From Candidatus Aalborgicola bjergmarkensis (GTDB lineage Bacteria; Pseudomonadota; Gammaproteobacteria; Burkholderiales; Burkholderiaceae_C): a stretch of DNA of 64,000 nt. Made by a program: the position numbers and the translations under genes. The stretch covers positions 1 to 64,000 of the forward strand of contig JADJFE010000003.1 in NCBI GenBank assembly GCA_016708725.1, in the 5' to 3' direction. Shown in pieces: positions 1-9,715 of this stretch; the stretch's first letter is position 1, and every line of letters begins with the position of its first letter. Under the pieces are notes generated by a model. That model made no database searches. It saw nothing but the letters and a program-made list of their open reading frames with translations, and was not told the origin of the DNA.

Positions 1-2
1 CA

Positions 3-269
3 TCTCAACTCGGACTTCAAGCACACGCCCTGATGCCCAGAGACTTTCGCCCCTGCACGTTATTGGGGGCGGTGAATATGGAAATGGGGAACTACGGCAT
101 TGGTCAGGAGTGGTATCGGAAGGCAGAGGATCGGGGTGCCACAAGGGATGTCATTGATCACGAACTACGTGTCATTTTCAGGCGTGCCGACAAAACCAAA
201 CGCGCAGAAATCAAAGCCTTCTTGCTTGGGGAAGACCCAGTTCGGTACGAGTGGGTCGATTCCAATTAA
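3..269 (+). CDS. C-terminal part of an unrecognised protein (runs off the window start)
   Basis: The frame is open from the first bases and ends with TAA at 267-269, so only the last 88 or so codons are visible. The visible part reads like the end of a repeat-type helical protein: a stretch GNYGIGQEWYRKAEDRG resembles one TPR/Sel1-like helix pair, followed by a charged helix (FRRADKTKRAEIKAF) and the end YEWVDSN. An internal ATG at 33 exists but the frame continues upstream, so I treat this as a partial gene. Function cannot be stated. An inverted repeat follows directly. Confidence 0.5.
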   Translation, partial: SQLGLQAHALMPRDFRPCTLLGAVNMEMGNYGIGQEWYRKAEDRGATRDVIDHELRVIFRRADKTKRAEIKAFLLGEDPVRYEWVDSN

Positions 270-294
270 GCGATACCGCCTATCAGGGGAATTT

Positions 295-405
295 GGGCGT
301 GGTTCAAAACACGCCAATCTTGGGTAACACCGTTTCAAGCTGAATTCATAGGGTGGCGGTCCTAAACCGTGATCAAAGTGTTACCTGAGTTTGAACCACG
401 CCCAA
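295..405. repeat. Imperfect inverted repeat pair flanking about 47 bp
   Basis: The left arm, 295-330, begins GGGCGTGGTTCAAA and ends GGGTAACAC. The right arm, 378-403, is its inverse (GTGTTACC...TTTGAACCACGCCC), with about 10 extra bases inside the left arm. The arms could be ends of a small mobile element relic or a strong hairpin. No transposase gene is visible between them. Confidence 0.45.
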
Positions 406-538
406 TACAGGTGTATGGAATGAAGGGAAGACCGGGTTCGTCGCTGATTTTGATACATACTTGTATGATAAACGCGAGGAACTTTTTAGAAAGAACGCTG
501 TTTTGCGTTGGATAGAACGTGACGGGGGCCAGCGGTAA
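395..538 (+). pseudogene. Possible 3' fragment of an unrecognised gene
   Basis: An open stretch in frame with the TAA at 536-538 and bounded upstream by TGA at 392-394. It has no credible start, but its composition looks protein-like (FDTYLYDKREELFRKNAVL, then WIERDGGQR). It begins inside the right arm of the inverted repeat, as expected for a gene truncated by an insertion or deletion. I do not recognise the family. It could also be a chance open frame. Confidence 0.25.
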
Positions 539-613
539 CCCCCACCCCGATATGCCACTCGAATGACGTAAATCCGCTCGCTTAAAGGCACACCGTTACG
601 CGGCCAATTATAG

Positions 614-715
614 GACACCGTCGCCGATGCGGGCCACTATCTGCAACTGGAGCGCCCGGAGCTGGTGGTAGCATCGGTGCTGGAGGTACTGCAAAAAGTT
701 GCTACACAACCATGA
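614..715 (+). pseudogene. C-terminal remnant of an alpha/beta hydrolase
   Basis: After TAG at 611-613 the frame reads about 33 codons to TGA at 713-715. The stretch DAGHYLQLERPELV is the typical last strand and helix of alpha/beta hydrolases, where the His of GHY is the catalytic histidine and is followed by an E-x-P helix. Ser nucleophile and lid are absent, so the gene has lost its 5' part. Its stop overlaps the ATG of the DUF4386 gene (ATGA), indicating that the two once formed an operon with coupled translation. Confidence 0.6.
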
Positions 716-1413
716 CACACCCTAACACACACTCCACCCTGCGTACCATGGCACTGGTTGCCGGAACAGGGCTGCTGGCCATGACCGTGTGTGCGGTGGT
801 TGCCATTGCCTTCGTTTTTGGAAAAATCATTGTTCCCGGCAATGCCATGGCCACAGTGGGCAATATTCTCGCGGGCGAGACGCAGTTTCGCATGGGCATT
901 GCCGCTTTGCTGGCGGTGGCGATTCTGGATGTGCTGGTGGCGTGGGCCTTGTACGTCTTTTTCGCACCGGCCAACAAGAACCTCTCCTTGCTTGCCGCGT
1001 GGTTTCGGCTGGTGTACGCCGCCATGCTCGGTGTGGCACTGTCTGGCTACACGCATGTCCTGCGACTTTTGGAGGCGGTACGCCCCGGCGCGCTGGGTGA
1101 AGCCACCCCGTTGCATGCCGACGTGATGCTTTCGTTGCGTATGTTTGATGACGGATGGGCCATGGGCCTGGTGTTTTTCGGCATCCATTTGCTCATCCTC
1201 GGCTACCTGGTTTTTCGCTGCGGCTACACCCCCAAGGTACTCGGCTTCGCACTGGCCATTGCCGGTGCAGCCTATGTGACGGACGGTTTTGGACGGTTCC
1301 TGCTCCCCCACCACAACCTGCAGCTTGCCGCATGGGTCGGGTGGATGGAAGCGCTGTGGATGGTGTGGCTCTTGTACAAGGGATTGGCACCACCGCGCAT
1401 GGATAAAGCGTGA
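712..1413 (+). CDS. DUF4386 family integral membrane protein
   Basis: The 233-residue product is highly hydrophobic with about six membrane spans: roughly residues 12-35, 55-80, 95-115, 145-168, 175-195 and 205-228. The arrangement, with an amphipathic LSAW/LAAWFR-like turn after the second span and the DDGWAMGLVFFGIHLL segment, fits the DUF4386 family, whose function is unknown. The start ATG overlaps the stop of the hydrolase remnant. There is no other operon partner; the next gene is convergent. A role in stress or membrane homeostasis would be speculation. Confidence 0.75.
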   Translation: MTHPNTHSTLRTMALVAGTGLLAMTVCAVVAIAFVFGKIIVPGNAMATVGNILAGETQFRMGIAALLAVAILDVLVAWALYVFFAPANKNLSLLAAWFRLVYAAMLGVALSGYTHVLRLLEAVRPGALGEATPLHADVMLSLRMFDDGWAMGLVFFGIHLLILGYLVFRCGYTPKVLGFALAIAGAAYVTDGFGRFLLPHHNLQLAAWVGWMEALWMVWLLYKGLAPPRMDKA

Positions 1414-1462
1414 GCAGCTATGCTTTTTGAAGTTACTTGAAGTTACGCCCCTGGCGGGCACC

Positions 1463-2044
1463 CTAACGCGCCGTCGGGTTGTAATTGCTCTGCAGCAAAA
1501 AGTGGTCAATTTCCATCTGCATGGCCTTGGCCAGCTTGGCGTAGAGCTTGAGTTTGCGGGCGTTGTCACGCAAGCGCTCGGCCAGGCGCGCAGAGATGGA
1601 CAGCAACAGCTTGGCGCCAATGTGGGGTTCTGCGGAAATAAGCACCTGCAGCGAGCGGCGTGACAGCACAGCACACAACACATCCGTGCTGGCCGTGCAG
1701 GAAGCCGAGCGCGGTTCCTTGTCCACCAGCCCCACCTCCCCCACCAGACTGCCCGGCCCCAGCACCTTGAGCGTGAGCGGTTCGGTGCGACTGACGGTGA
1801 TGCTTTCGACCACGACCTCCCCGTCGAGCAGCAAAGCCATGAAACCTTCGTCGCCAGCATCGCCTTCGCGAATGAAAGTGGTATTAGCCAGAATGAAATA
1901 CGGCACCATGTAGCCCACCACCACACGCGCTTCTTCCAGCGTCAGATGCATTAGCGCGCTAGGTGCGGTCAATAACTCGGACGCATGCTCAAAGGTCTTT
2001 TCACGATCAAAATCAGGGGGCAAAGAAGCATGTGGAATAGCCAT
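1463..2044 (-). CDS. Cyclic nucleotide-binding domain protein
   Basis: The 193-residue protein contains a Crp-type beta-barrel at about residues 45-150: FIREGDAGDEGFMALLLDGE near the start, and GSLVGEVGLVDKEPRSASC, which corresponds to the phosphate-binding cassette (GE-x(7-8)-R-SA). The C-terminus is a long helix without an obvious helix-turn-helix, so it is probably a stand-alone sensor or regulatory subunit rather than a transcription factor. Start ATG at 2044 is chosen from the domain layout. It is divergent from metH, leaving about 80 bp before the riboswitch. Confidence 0.8.
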   Translation of the reverse strand: MAIPHASLPPDFDREKTFEHASELLTAPSALMHLTLEEARVVVGYMVPYFILANTTFIREGDAGDEGFMALLLDGEVVVESITVSRTEPLTLKVLGPGSLVGEVGLVDKEPRSASCTASTDVLCAVLSRRSLQVLISAEPHIGAKLLLSISARLAERLRDNARKLKLYAKLAKAMQMEIDHFLLQSNYNPTAR

Positions 2045-2125
2045 AAATAACTACTTTTCGTCAGTACAACAAGGGACCGTATGTTAAACCACCGGCACCC
2101 AGGTATTCCCGATTAGAATCACGCC

Positions 2126-2206
2126 CTCCAAGGAGCGTTGCAGCGGGGCTGGAAAAGCCTTACGTCAGGCTTGGAGTACACGCTTTACAACCGTAACGAC
2201 GCTCAC
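2126..2206 (+). promoter_or_regulatory. S-adenosylhomocysteine (SAH) riboswitch
   Basis: The leader of metH contains the hallmark blocks of the SAH aptamer in order: CCAAGGAGCGTTGCAG at 2128-2143, CAGGCTTGG at 2166-2174 and AACGACGCTCACC at 2195-2207. GGAGCG pairs with CGCTC to close the outer stem, and the CCAAG/CTTGG complementarity forms the pseudoknot-like pairing known for this class. SAH riboswitches activate SAH-recycling and methionine-cycle genes when SAH accumulates, which fits metH 28 bp downstream. Identification is from pattern recognition, not a covariance model. Confidence 0.85.
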
Positions 2207-2233
2207 CTGGCCATTTTTCCACAGGTGAGACGC

Positions 2234-4913
<2,680 letters not shown>

Positions 4914-4930
<17 letters not shown>

Positions 4931-4970
4931 ATCCCCGATGGGATGTGCGGGGGCAGCTATCAATTAACAA
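4914..4970 (-). repeat. REP-like element fused to the end of metH
   Basis: The sequence CAATCTGGCTGA, with the metH stop codon inside it, and GGGATGTGCGGGGGCAGCTAT at 4940-4960 is the same as the right half of the repeat modules further downstream. Read on the minus strand it gives ATAGCTGCCCCCGCACATCCC, the core of the window-wide REP-like family. The final codons and stop of metH are therefore contributed by the repeat. Confidence 0.75.
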
Positions 4971-4974
4971 GTGA

Positions 4975-5268
4975 ATGCGCGCCATGATTCGCTGGATTGC
5001 GGGCCTCATGACAAGTCTTGACGGACTCTCGGGGCTTTTGCCTGTAGTGGTTGGCGTCGGGTACATCGCTTACGTCACGCTCACATGGGTCATCCATTGG
5101 GTCAACAACGGGCAATACCTGATCGCGGCGACAAGCACACTGGGCGTGCTTACAGTGTCAGCATTTGCCGCACTGCGCATACCTATTGCCCTGTGGCTGT
5201 TCTTTGGCACAGCAGCATTGCTGGGCACGGTATTTCTGATGGGATCAGGCAATGTCGTCTTGCCTTGA
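4975..5268 (+). CDS. Small hypothetical membrane protein
   Basis: A 97-residue protein with three predicted membrane segments (about residues 20-40, 50-68 and 72-92) and little else. It may start at 4975 or at the second ATG (4984). I do not recognise a family. It sits between the metH-terminal repeat and the first repeat module, so it may itself be part of the acquired island. Confidence 0.5.
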   Translation: MRAMIRWIAGLMTSLDGLSGLLPVVVGVGYIAYVTLTWVIHWVNNGQYLIAATSTLGVLTVSAFAALRIPIALWLFFGTAALLGTVFLMGSGNVVLP

Positions 5269-5328
5269 CCGCTTGCCCGGCGCAGGCACACAGCCGCAAA
5301 ATGCCACGTCGTTGCGTGGCAGATAGTG

Positions 5329-5550
5329 CTATACATTCAGAAGCTGTTCCCGCACGCCCTGCAAGCGCTACAGCCCGAAATGGCATACATTCAGCCGAAT
5401 CCAGCAGCCTGTTCCGGCATGGATTTGGCCAAAAACCTGGCAATCGCCCCGAAAACCAGTGCTTTTCATTGGGTAAATCTGGCTGAAACGCTTATGGGAT
5501 GTGCGGGGACAGCTATTAAATCGGGAGTTTTATCGGTGCTCCATGCATTG
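5329..5550. repeat. Composite REP/metH-tail module 1
   Basis: Order of parts: a plus-strand REP-like element (AAGCTGTTCCCGCACGCCC...CTACAGCCC at 5341-5384); a decayed piece of the metH 3' end (GGCATGGATTTGGCC...AACCTGGCAATCGCCCCG, related to the metH sequence around 4770-4806); then the minus-strand REP-like element (AATCTGGCTGAAACGCTTATGGGATGTGCGGGGACAGCTATT, up to about 5520). The two REP parts form imperfect inverted ends. Similar modules are at 6991, 8095, 9061, 11272 and 12157. Confidence 0.8.
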
Positions 5551-5720
5551 GATGATGGCGCATCTGGGCGTTGCATCCTTGTCAACGAACAAAAAAATCT
5601 CACCCCATCCAGGCATACCCTTTTGGTGCGCAGGTTATAGTGTTTGTACTGTAGAACCTCCCGAAGCTGATCCAGCAAACGAGGCGACTGGGGAATATAG
5701 GAGACGGGTTTGGTGGATAC
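5551..5720 (-). pseudogene. N-terminal remnant of an integron integrase (copy 1)
   Basis: On the minus strand from about 5720 the frame reads TKPVSYIPQSPRLLDQLREV, then YKHYNLRTKRVCLDGVRFF. This is the conserved N-terminal SAM-like region of integron integrases (SPRLLDQ...KHYSLRTE...W-R-F). Only about 55 codons remain of the roughly 320-340 usual; the catalytic R-H-R-Y half is gone, cut exactly where repeat module 1 begins. The start position has GTA here, whereas copy 2 has ATG. A LexA-type box lies just upstream and an attI-like site follows, the standard integron layout with intI divergent from the cassettes. Confidence 0.72.
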
Positions 5721-5728
5721 CACGAGCA

Positions 5729-5744
5729 CTGCAATTGCATACAG
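5729..5744. promoter_or_regulatory. LexA-type box upstream of the integrase remnant (copy 1)
   Basis: CTGCAATTGCATACAG fits CTG-N10-CAG, the LexA operator pattern. It lies 8 bp upstream of the integrase reading frame. Integron integrase promoters are known to be under SOS control through such a box. Identical at 9536-9551. Confidence 0.55.
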
Positions 5745-5880
5745 TACATGCAATTCGAATGTAGACTGCACGCGGCGTAGCGCCGCTTTGCGCTATTTTG
5801 ATCGAACCCGCCTGGCCCAGTTTATTTCGTCGTCTAACCTGGGAATGCCAGGATAGGCGCTCGGTTGCATTACGTTCGGC
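5745..5880 (+). other. Degenerate attI-like recombination site (copy 1)
   Basis: The stretch between the integrase start and the first cassette ends in TTACGTTCGGC; GTTCGGC at 5874-5880 is a one-base-altered GTTRRRY core. It carries a strong hairpin (GCGGCGTAGCGCCGC near 5773) and GTCTAAC at 5832-5838. Copy 2 at 9552-9687 is nearly identical but retains an intact GTTAGGC core. Position and orientation fit attI. Confidence 0.5.
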
Positions 5881-5974
5881 CTCACGAAGCCTCAATGTAA
5901 ACTATCGCCTCATACCGTGAGCAGTTCATTTGCTAGACGCTGACTCGCGACGTAATTCATACAGGAGCACGCAG

Positions 5975-6301
5975 ATGACAGGATACGACTATAACCGACC
6001 ATTCGTTTCTCATATGGCATTGCAAGCGTACACAGCTATAGACGCCGCTGAGGCGGCCAGATACGGCAAGACTGTTAAAGCGGCACCACTCTCAAATATC
6101 GAATACAAGATCCGGTTTTCACGTCTCGGGGGGGAGAACAATATGAAACCTCCCCCAGGCTGCGGGCGCATTTTCATGGGCTATCTCATAGTTCGAAAAT
6201 GTGACACCCCGGAACAGTACGAAACTTGGATGCCGGACCATGTATTCGAGGAGCTCTATCAAGATGCGCCACATGTAACGGTCACGGGAGCCAACAATTA
6301 A
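5975..6301 (+). CDS. Integron cassette gene, hypothetical protein
   Basis: The 108-residue product (MTGYDYNRPF...) starts at 5975 behind CAGGAGCACGCAG; an upstream in-frame TTG at 5930 lacks a ribosome site. It has no signal peptide and no recognised domain; the central part holds PPPGCGRIFMGYLIVRK. It lies about 95 bp after the attI-like core and ends about 45 bp before an attC, so it has the arrangement of a single-gene cassette. The upstream 5881-5974 stretch is lower in G+C than the flanking core genes, consistent with capture. Confidence 0.6.
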   Translation: MTGYDYNRPFVSHMALQAYTAIDAAEAARYGKTVKAAPLSNIEYKIRFSRLGGENNMKPPPGCGRIFMGYLIVRKCDTPEQYETWMPDHVFEELYQDAPHVTVTGANN

Positions 6302-6344
6302 TGAGCGGTACTTCTCAAACTCGAACGTATGGGCGAAAAATGAG

Positions 6345-6413
6345 GCCGAACCTATCATTCCACCGGACCTTGCGCATAAATCCGCGCAAGGCCGGTGAAT
6401 TCAAACGTTATCA
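6345..6413 (+). other. attC recombination site A
   Basis: GCCGAAC at 6345-6351 and GTTATCA at 6407-6413 mark the outer boxes. Inside, CCACCGGACCTTGCGC and GCGCAAGGCCGGTG form a long imperfect inverted repeat with a small loop (ATAAATCC) and an unpaired base pattern as in attC sites. It directly follows the cassette gene. Confidence 0.65.
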
Positions 6414-6655
6414 TCGGAGAGGTGGAAAAATCGGTCAAATGATTAACCCCGTACGACAGGCACAGCCTGCGCCTAATCAGGTAGCCGGGAGTTTCCACCT
6501 CCCAGCCCCCACACCACCCACCGCGCGGGTCCGCAGTGGGCTGTTCAACGAGTCGGCACGCGCAACGAAGCCAGTGTTTTCCTCACCGTGTCACCCTGTA
6601 CATTGCCCCAAAAATCTTTCATCCTGATGCGGGCGTGGCAACATGCTACGGATGC
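6414..6655 (-). mobile_element. Group II intron 3'-end remnant (copy 1)
   Basis: Read on the minus strand the block contains GCCCACTGCGGACCCGCGCG, then GTGGGTGGTGTGGGGGC and ACTCCCGGCTACCTGATTA. This pattern is familiar from the 3' part of bacterial group II introns (domain V-like hairpin CCCAC-TGCG / CGCG-CG-GTGGG with a two-base bulge, then the end ACCTGATT). No reverse transcriptase gene remains. Group IIC-attC introns insert at attC sites, which fits the position directly behind attC A. A second copy about 90% identical follows attC C at 10812. Assignment is from pattern memory. Confidence 0.45.
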
Positions 6656-6766
6656 AGTTTGATACCAATTCAGGTTGAAGCCCCCATGGGCTGTGCGAGA
6701 GAAGCTATGTTTTTATGAGTTCCGTGTAAAGTCTGGCAGCGCGTTGTCATTACCGGCAGGAGCAGG

Positions 6767-6985
6767 TCAAGCCTCAACCGCATATTGGGCTCTGCGGGTC
6801 TTTACGATTTGCGGTGTGTACTTGTTCTTTTCCACTTCGTTAACAAACCCAAGCCGTTCGTACACCGAACCGCCTACGCCCGGATCGACATAATCACCAT
6901 TCTTCTGGCTGTTCGTCGCCAGCCAAAGGTACTCGAACTTGTCCGCAATATCTTTGGGAAATTCCTGGGCCAGGCGTTCCTGCGC
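6767..6985 (-). pseudogene. C-terminal fragment of an unrecognised protein
   Basis: On the minus strand about 72 codons ending with TGA at 6767-6769 look like genuine protein (AQEFPKDIADKFEYLWLATN, DPGVGGSVYERLGFVNEV, YTPQIVKTRR). Immediately upstream the frame enters repeat module 2, so the 5' part was removed by the module or by the recombination that placed it. No family is recognised. Confidence 0.4.
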
Positions 6986-6990
6986 CCCTG

Positions 6991-7290
6991 CAGACCGAAA
7001 AACAGGAAACCGACAGCATGCCAATACCCGGCCACTGTTTGGCCGACTTCGTGGCGTCAACCACAGCAACGCTATAAATTCAGAAGCTGCTCCCGCACGT
7101 CCTGCAAGCGCTACAGCCCAAAATGGCATAAATTCAGCCGCATCCAGCAGCCTGTTCCGGCATGGACCTGGCCAAAAACCCGGCCATGGCCCCGAAAACC
7201 AGTGCTTTTCATTGGGCAAATCTGGCTGAAGTCCTTATGGGATGTGCGGGGACAGCTATTAAATCGGGAGTTCCATCGGTGCTCTATCCG
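6991..7290. repeat. Composite REP/metH-tail module 2
   Basis: Begins with CAGACCGAAAAACAGGAAAC..., a copy of the metH stretch at 4368-4440 (peptide QTEKQEIDG...CLADFVA), here drifted to QTEKQETDS...CLADFVA. It continues with the plus REP-like element, the metH 3' piece (GGCATGGACCTGGCC...GGCCATGGCCCCG), and the minus REP-like element ending near 7272. It precedes mqsRA, as module 5 does for the second mqs copy. Confidence 0.8.
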
Positions 7291-7357
7291 TCGGTTTGTG
7301 GAAATAGCAGGCTTGGGATGCAAGACGGAACCGCTCTGACCCAGAAGAGTTCAAAAC

Positions 7358-7372
7358 TAACCAACCAGGTTA
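7358..7372. promoter_or_regulatory. MqsA operator upstream of mqsRA
   Basis: TAACC-AACCA-GGTTA is a perfect inverted repeat with 5-bp spacer, the same geometry as the MqsA operator known from E. coli (TAACC-N5-GGTTA). It lies 11 bp before the mqsR start, so bound MqsA would block transcription of its own operon. The second mqs copy keeps the same site at 11643-11657. Confidence 0.65.
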
Positions 7373-7382
7373 TAGTCCACCC

Positions 7383-7679
7383 ATGGAAAAACGTACCCCC
7401 CATTGCAGGCTGGTCGAGGTCAAAGCCTTGGTAGAGGCAGGCAAGGTGCGTGCGACACGTTCAGCCAGGCTCGGGGCTACCGGGTTAGGACTTACGCTTT
7501 CCGACATGCTGAACGTGGTGATGGCGTTGACGCCAGCGGATTTTTACAAGAGCATGACCATTCATACCGATCACATGGTATGGCAGGACGTGTACCGCCC
7601 CAGCACACAAGTGGGCGACGTGTACCTGAAGCTGACCGTCATTGATGACGTGTTGATCGTGTCCTTCAAGGAGTTATGA
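7383..7679 (+). CDS. mqsR: Type II toxin MqsR (RNA interferase)
   Basis: The 98-residue product has the MqsR pattern: MEKRTPHCRL at the start, KALVEAGKVRAT, LTPADFYKSMTIHTDH and WQDVYRP...GDVYLKLTVIDDVLIVSF at the end. MqsR is a RelE/BrnT-like ribonuclease that cuts mRNA at GCN sites. Length and ends are complete. It is translated with its antitoxin, whose ATG lies just behind the mqsR stop, the toxin-first order typical of mqsRA. Repeat modules 2 and 3 bracket the operon. Confidence 0.93.
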   Translation: MEKRTPHCRLVEVKALVEAGKVRATRSARLGATGLGLTLSDMLNVVMALTPADFYKSMTIHTDHMVWQDVYRPSTQVGDVYLKLTVIDDVLIVSFKEL

Positions 7680-7681
7680 CC

Positions 7682-8083
7682 ATGAAATGTCCTGTTTGCG
7701 GCGAAGCGGAGCTGATTCACGACACCCGCGACCTGCCCTACACCTACAAAGGCGAAACCACAACCATTCCTGCTGTTACGGCTGACTTTTGCCCTGCGTG
7801 CGATGAGTCCATCACCGACATGGCTGAAACCGAGCGCGTCATGCGCGAAATGCAGGCGTTCAATAAGCAGGTGAATGCGGCAATTGTTGATCCCGGATTT
7901 ATCGCCAGCGTGCGCAAGAAACTCGATCTCGGCCAACGTGAAGCCGCCGAAATATTCGGCGGTGGAATCAATGCATTCTCGCGTTATGAAAACGGCAAGA
8001 CCAAGCCGCCATTAGCCTTGGTGAAATTACTCAAAGTGCTTGAGCGTCACCCGGACTTGCTCGACGAGGTAAAAACCGCTTGA
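7682..8083 (+). CDS. mqsA: Antitoxin MqsA, zinc and HTH domains
   Basis: The 133-residue antitoxin binds MqsR and represses the operon. Its N-terminal zinc domain uses CPVCGE and FCPACDE (two CxxC pairs), and its C-terminal Xre-type HTH contains VRKKLDLGQREAAEIFGGG followed by NAFSRYENGKTKPP, the DNA-reading helix of the family. ATG at 7682 is preferred over the one at 7676, because AAGGAG sits 8 bp before the former and too close to the latter. A near-identical second gene is at 11752. Confidence 0.93.
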   Translation: MKCPVCGEAELIHDTRDLPYTYKGETTTIPAVTADFCPACDESITDMAETERVMREMQAFNKQVNAAIVDPGFIASVRKKLDLGQREAAEIFGGGINAFSRYENGKTKPPLALVKLLKVLERHPDLLDEVKTA

Positions 8084-8094
8084 AAACAAGTAGG

Positions 8095-8312
8095 ACGCAC
8101 AGCAACGCTATAAATTCAGAAGCTGCTCCCGCACGTCCTGCGAGCGCTACAGCCCAAAATGGCATGAATTCAGCCGAATGCAGCCGAATGCAGCCGACTA
8201 TTTCGGCATGGGTTTGGCCAAATACCTGGCAATCGCCCCGAAAACCAGTGCTTTTCATTGGGTAAATCTGGCTGAAACGCTTATGGGATGTGCGGGGACA
8301 GCTATTAAAATT
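8095..8312. repeat. Composite REP/metH-tail module 3
   Basis: Starts at the plus REP-like part (AGCAACGCTATAAATTCAG, AGCTGCTCCCGCACGTCC), lacks the first metH segment, contains a short direct repeat (CAGCCGAATG twice then CAGCCGACT), the metH 3' piece (GGCATGGGTTTGGCC...) and the minus REP-like element ending at about 8309. It separates mqsRA from the PIN toxin locus. Confidence 0.8.
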
Positions 8313-8375
8313 GAAGTCGTATCGGTACTCAAACACAACGCACTCACAACAACCCAATATCCAGGAGATTTGACA

Positions 8376-8615
8376 ATGACCACGCTTCAAATCGAATTGC
8401 CCGACGGTACAGCACAAGCGGCACGTGCTGCGGGCTTGTTGACACCGCAAGCTCTGGACCGATTGCTGACTGAGGCGCTGCGCAAACGCGAGGTGGCCAA
8501 TTCGCTGCTGTCCATTGCTGACCGCGTGGCCGCCGCAGGTATTGCGCCCATGACCATGGAAGAAATCAATGCCGAGGTAAAGGCCGCGCGCGTCGAACGC
8601 GGGCCGTTGAACTGA
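8376..8615 (+). CDS. Antitoxin of a PIN-type toxin-antitoxin pair
   Basis: The 79-residue protein starts after CCAGGAGATTTGACA. It begins with an RHH-like strand (TTLQIELPDGTAQAARAAG), then a helix containing LTPQALDRLLTEALRKREV, and ends with a partner-binding tail (PMTMEEINAEVKAARVERG), a layout common in antitoxins of PIN toxins in betaproteobacteria. It sits 5 bp upstream of the toxin gene. Assigned from context and layout rather than a named family. Confidence 0.75.
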   Translation: MTTLQIELPDGTAQAARAAGLLTPQALDRLLTEALRKREVANSLLSIADRVAAAGIAPMTMEEINAEVKAARVERGPLN

Positions 8616-8620
8616 ACCCG

Positions 8621-9043
8621 ATGCGCGCAGTGATTGATAACAATGTGCTGTTGTCGGCCTTGCTGTGGGGCGGCACACCGCATGCCCTGCTGGAGCATGT
8701 GCGCAATGGCACGGTGACGCCCATCAGCAGCCCAGCATTGCTGGCAGAGCTGGCCCGCGTGCTTGACCGTCCCAAGTTCGATGGGATTTTGTTGCGCACG
8801 AATACGTCACGGGAGCAGACGCTGACAGAAGTGCGGCTATTGGCAGAGGTAATTGATCCGCAACCCCTGGCGCAGCCGGTGTGCCGCGATAAGGATAATG
8901 ACGCAGTGTTGGCCTTGGCCATTGCCGCGCAGGCCGACATCGTGGTCTCGGGCGATGATGATTTGCTGTGCCTGGTCAGCTTTGAGGGGATACCGATTTT
9001 GACACCAGCCCAGGGGTTGCAGCAGGTGCTGGCATCGCTTTAA
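8621..9043 (+). CDS. PIN-domain toxin (putative toxin-antitoxin toxin component)
   Basis: The 140-residue PIN-fold ribonuclease shows the acidic pattern: D6 in MRAVIDNNVLLSALLWGG, E44-like in SSPALLAELARVL, and CRDKDNDAVLALAIAAQAD...VSGDDDLL near the C-terminus, which gives the other metal ligands. This matches the family with TIGR00305-type architecture. PIN toxins cleave RNA with Mg2+. All key acids are present, so the toxin is probably active. It is paired with the preceding antitoxin. Confidence 0.85.
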   Translation: MRAVIDNNVLLSALLWGGTPHALLEHVRNGTVTPISSPALLAELARVLDRPKFDGILLRTNTSREQTLTEVRLLAEVIDPQPLAQPVCRDKDNDAVLALAIAAQADIVVSGDDDLLCLVSFEGIPILTPAQGLQQVLASL

Positions 9044-9060
9044 CGAGCGAGAGTACAGGG

Positions 9061-9358
9061 TCAAAAACAGGAAATCGACGGCGTACAAATGCCCGGCCAC
9101 TGTTTGGCCGACCTCGTGGCGTCAAGCACAGCAACGCTATAAATTCAGAAGCTGCTCCCGCACGCCCTGCAAGCGCTACAGCCAAAAATGGCATAAATTC
9201 AGCGAATGCGGCAGCCTATTCCGGCATGGACCTGGCCGAAAATCTGGCCATGGCCCCGAAAACCAGTGCCCTGCATTGGGTAAATCTGGCTGAAACCCTT
9301 ATGGAATGTGCGGGGAAGGCTATTAAATCGGGAGTTCCATCGGTGCTCCATGCATTGA
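9061..9358. repeat. Composite REP/metH-tail module 4
   Basis: Starts with AAAACAGGAAATCGACGGCG (metH 4378 onward, the copy closest to the present metH), then CATAAATTCAG/AGCTGCTCCCGCACGCCC, the metH 3' piece with GGCATGGACCTGGCCGAAAA, and the minus REP-like element (here GGGGAAGGCTATT). From about 9137 to 9687 this copy and the following integrase/attI block are a direct repeat of 5329-5880 at an estimated 93-95% identity. Confidence 0.8.
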
Positions 9359-9527
9359 ATGATGGCGCATCTGGGCGTTGCGTCCTTGTCAACGAACAAA
9401 AAAATCTCACCCCATCCAGGAATACCCTTTTGGTGCGCAGGTTATAGTGTTTGTACCGTAGAACCTCCCGAAGCTGATCCAGCAAGCGGGGCGACTAGGG
9501 AATATAGGAGACGGGTTTGGCGGACAT
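9359..9527 (-). pseudogene. N-terminal remnant of an integron integrase (copy 2)
   Basis: The minus-strand frame starts with ATG at 9525-9527 and reads MSAKPVSYIP, an in-frame TAG, then SPRLLDQLREVLRYKHYNLR and TKRVFLDGVRFF. It ends at the same position relative to module 4 as copy 1 does to module 1, so truncation preceded duplication. The stop codon is unique to this copy. Catalytic residues are absent, so it cannot recombine cassettes itself. Confidence 0.72.
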
Positions 9528-9535
9528 CACGAGCA

Positions 9536-9551
9536 CTGCAATTGCATACAG
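9536..9551. promoter_or_regulatory. LexA-type box upstream of the integrase remnant (copy 2)
   Basis: CTGCAATTGCATACAG (CTG-N10-CAG), unchanged from copy 1, about 8 bp before the integrase ATG. It would couple the promoter to SOS induction if still active. Confidence 0.55.
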
Positions 9552-9687
9552 TACATGCAATTCGAATGTAGACTGCACGCGGCGTAGCGCCGCTTTGCGC
9601 TATTTTGATCGACCCCGCCTGGCACGGTTTATTTCGTCGTCTAACCTGGGAATGCCAGGATAGGCGCTCGGCTACATTACGTTAGGC
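9552..9687 (+). other. attI-like recombination site (copy 2)
   Basis: Ends in ACATTACGTTAGGC; the core GTTAGGC at 9681-9687 is a perfect GTTRRRY. It is followed 28 bp later by the DUF1272 cassette gene. The GTCTAAC at 9639-9645 could alternatively make the last 49 bp a very short attC, but the position next to the integrase start argues for attI. Confidence 0.55.
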
Positions 9688-9715
9688 CATCACTAAAGAC
9701 AGAGAGGAACACGAC

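Noticed and set aside
637..1926. Antisense open frame of 429 codons across the DUF4386 and cNMP genes
   Set aside because: It crosses two well-supported genes and shows low-complexity Cys/Arg/Trp-rich sequence.
5501..5764. Plus-strand open frame over the integrase remnant
   Set aside because: The meaningful peptide is on the minus strand; the plus-strand frame consists of repeat sequence.
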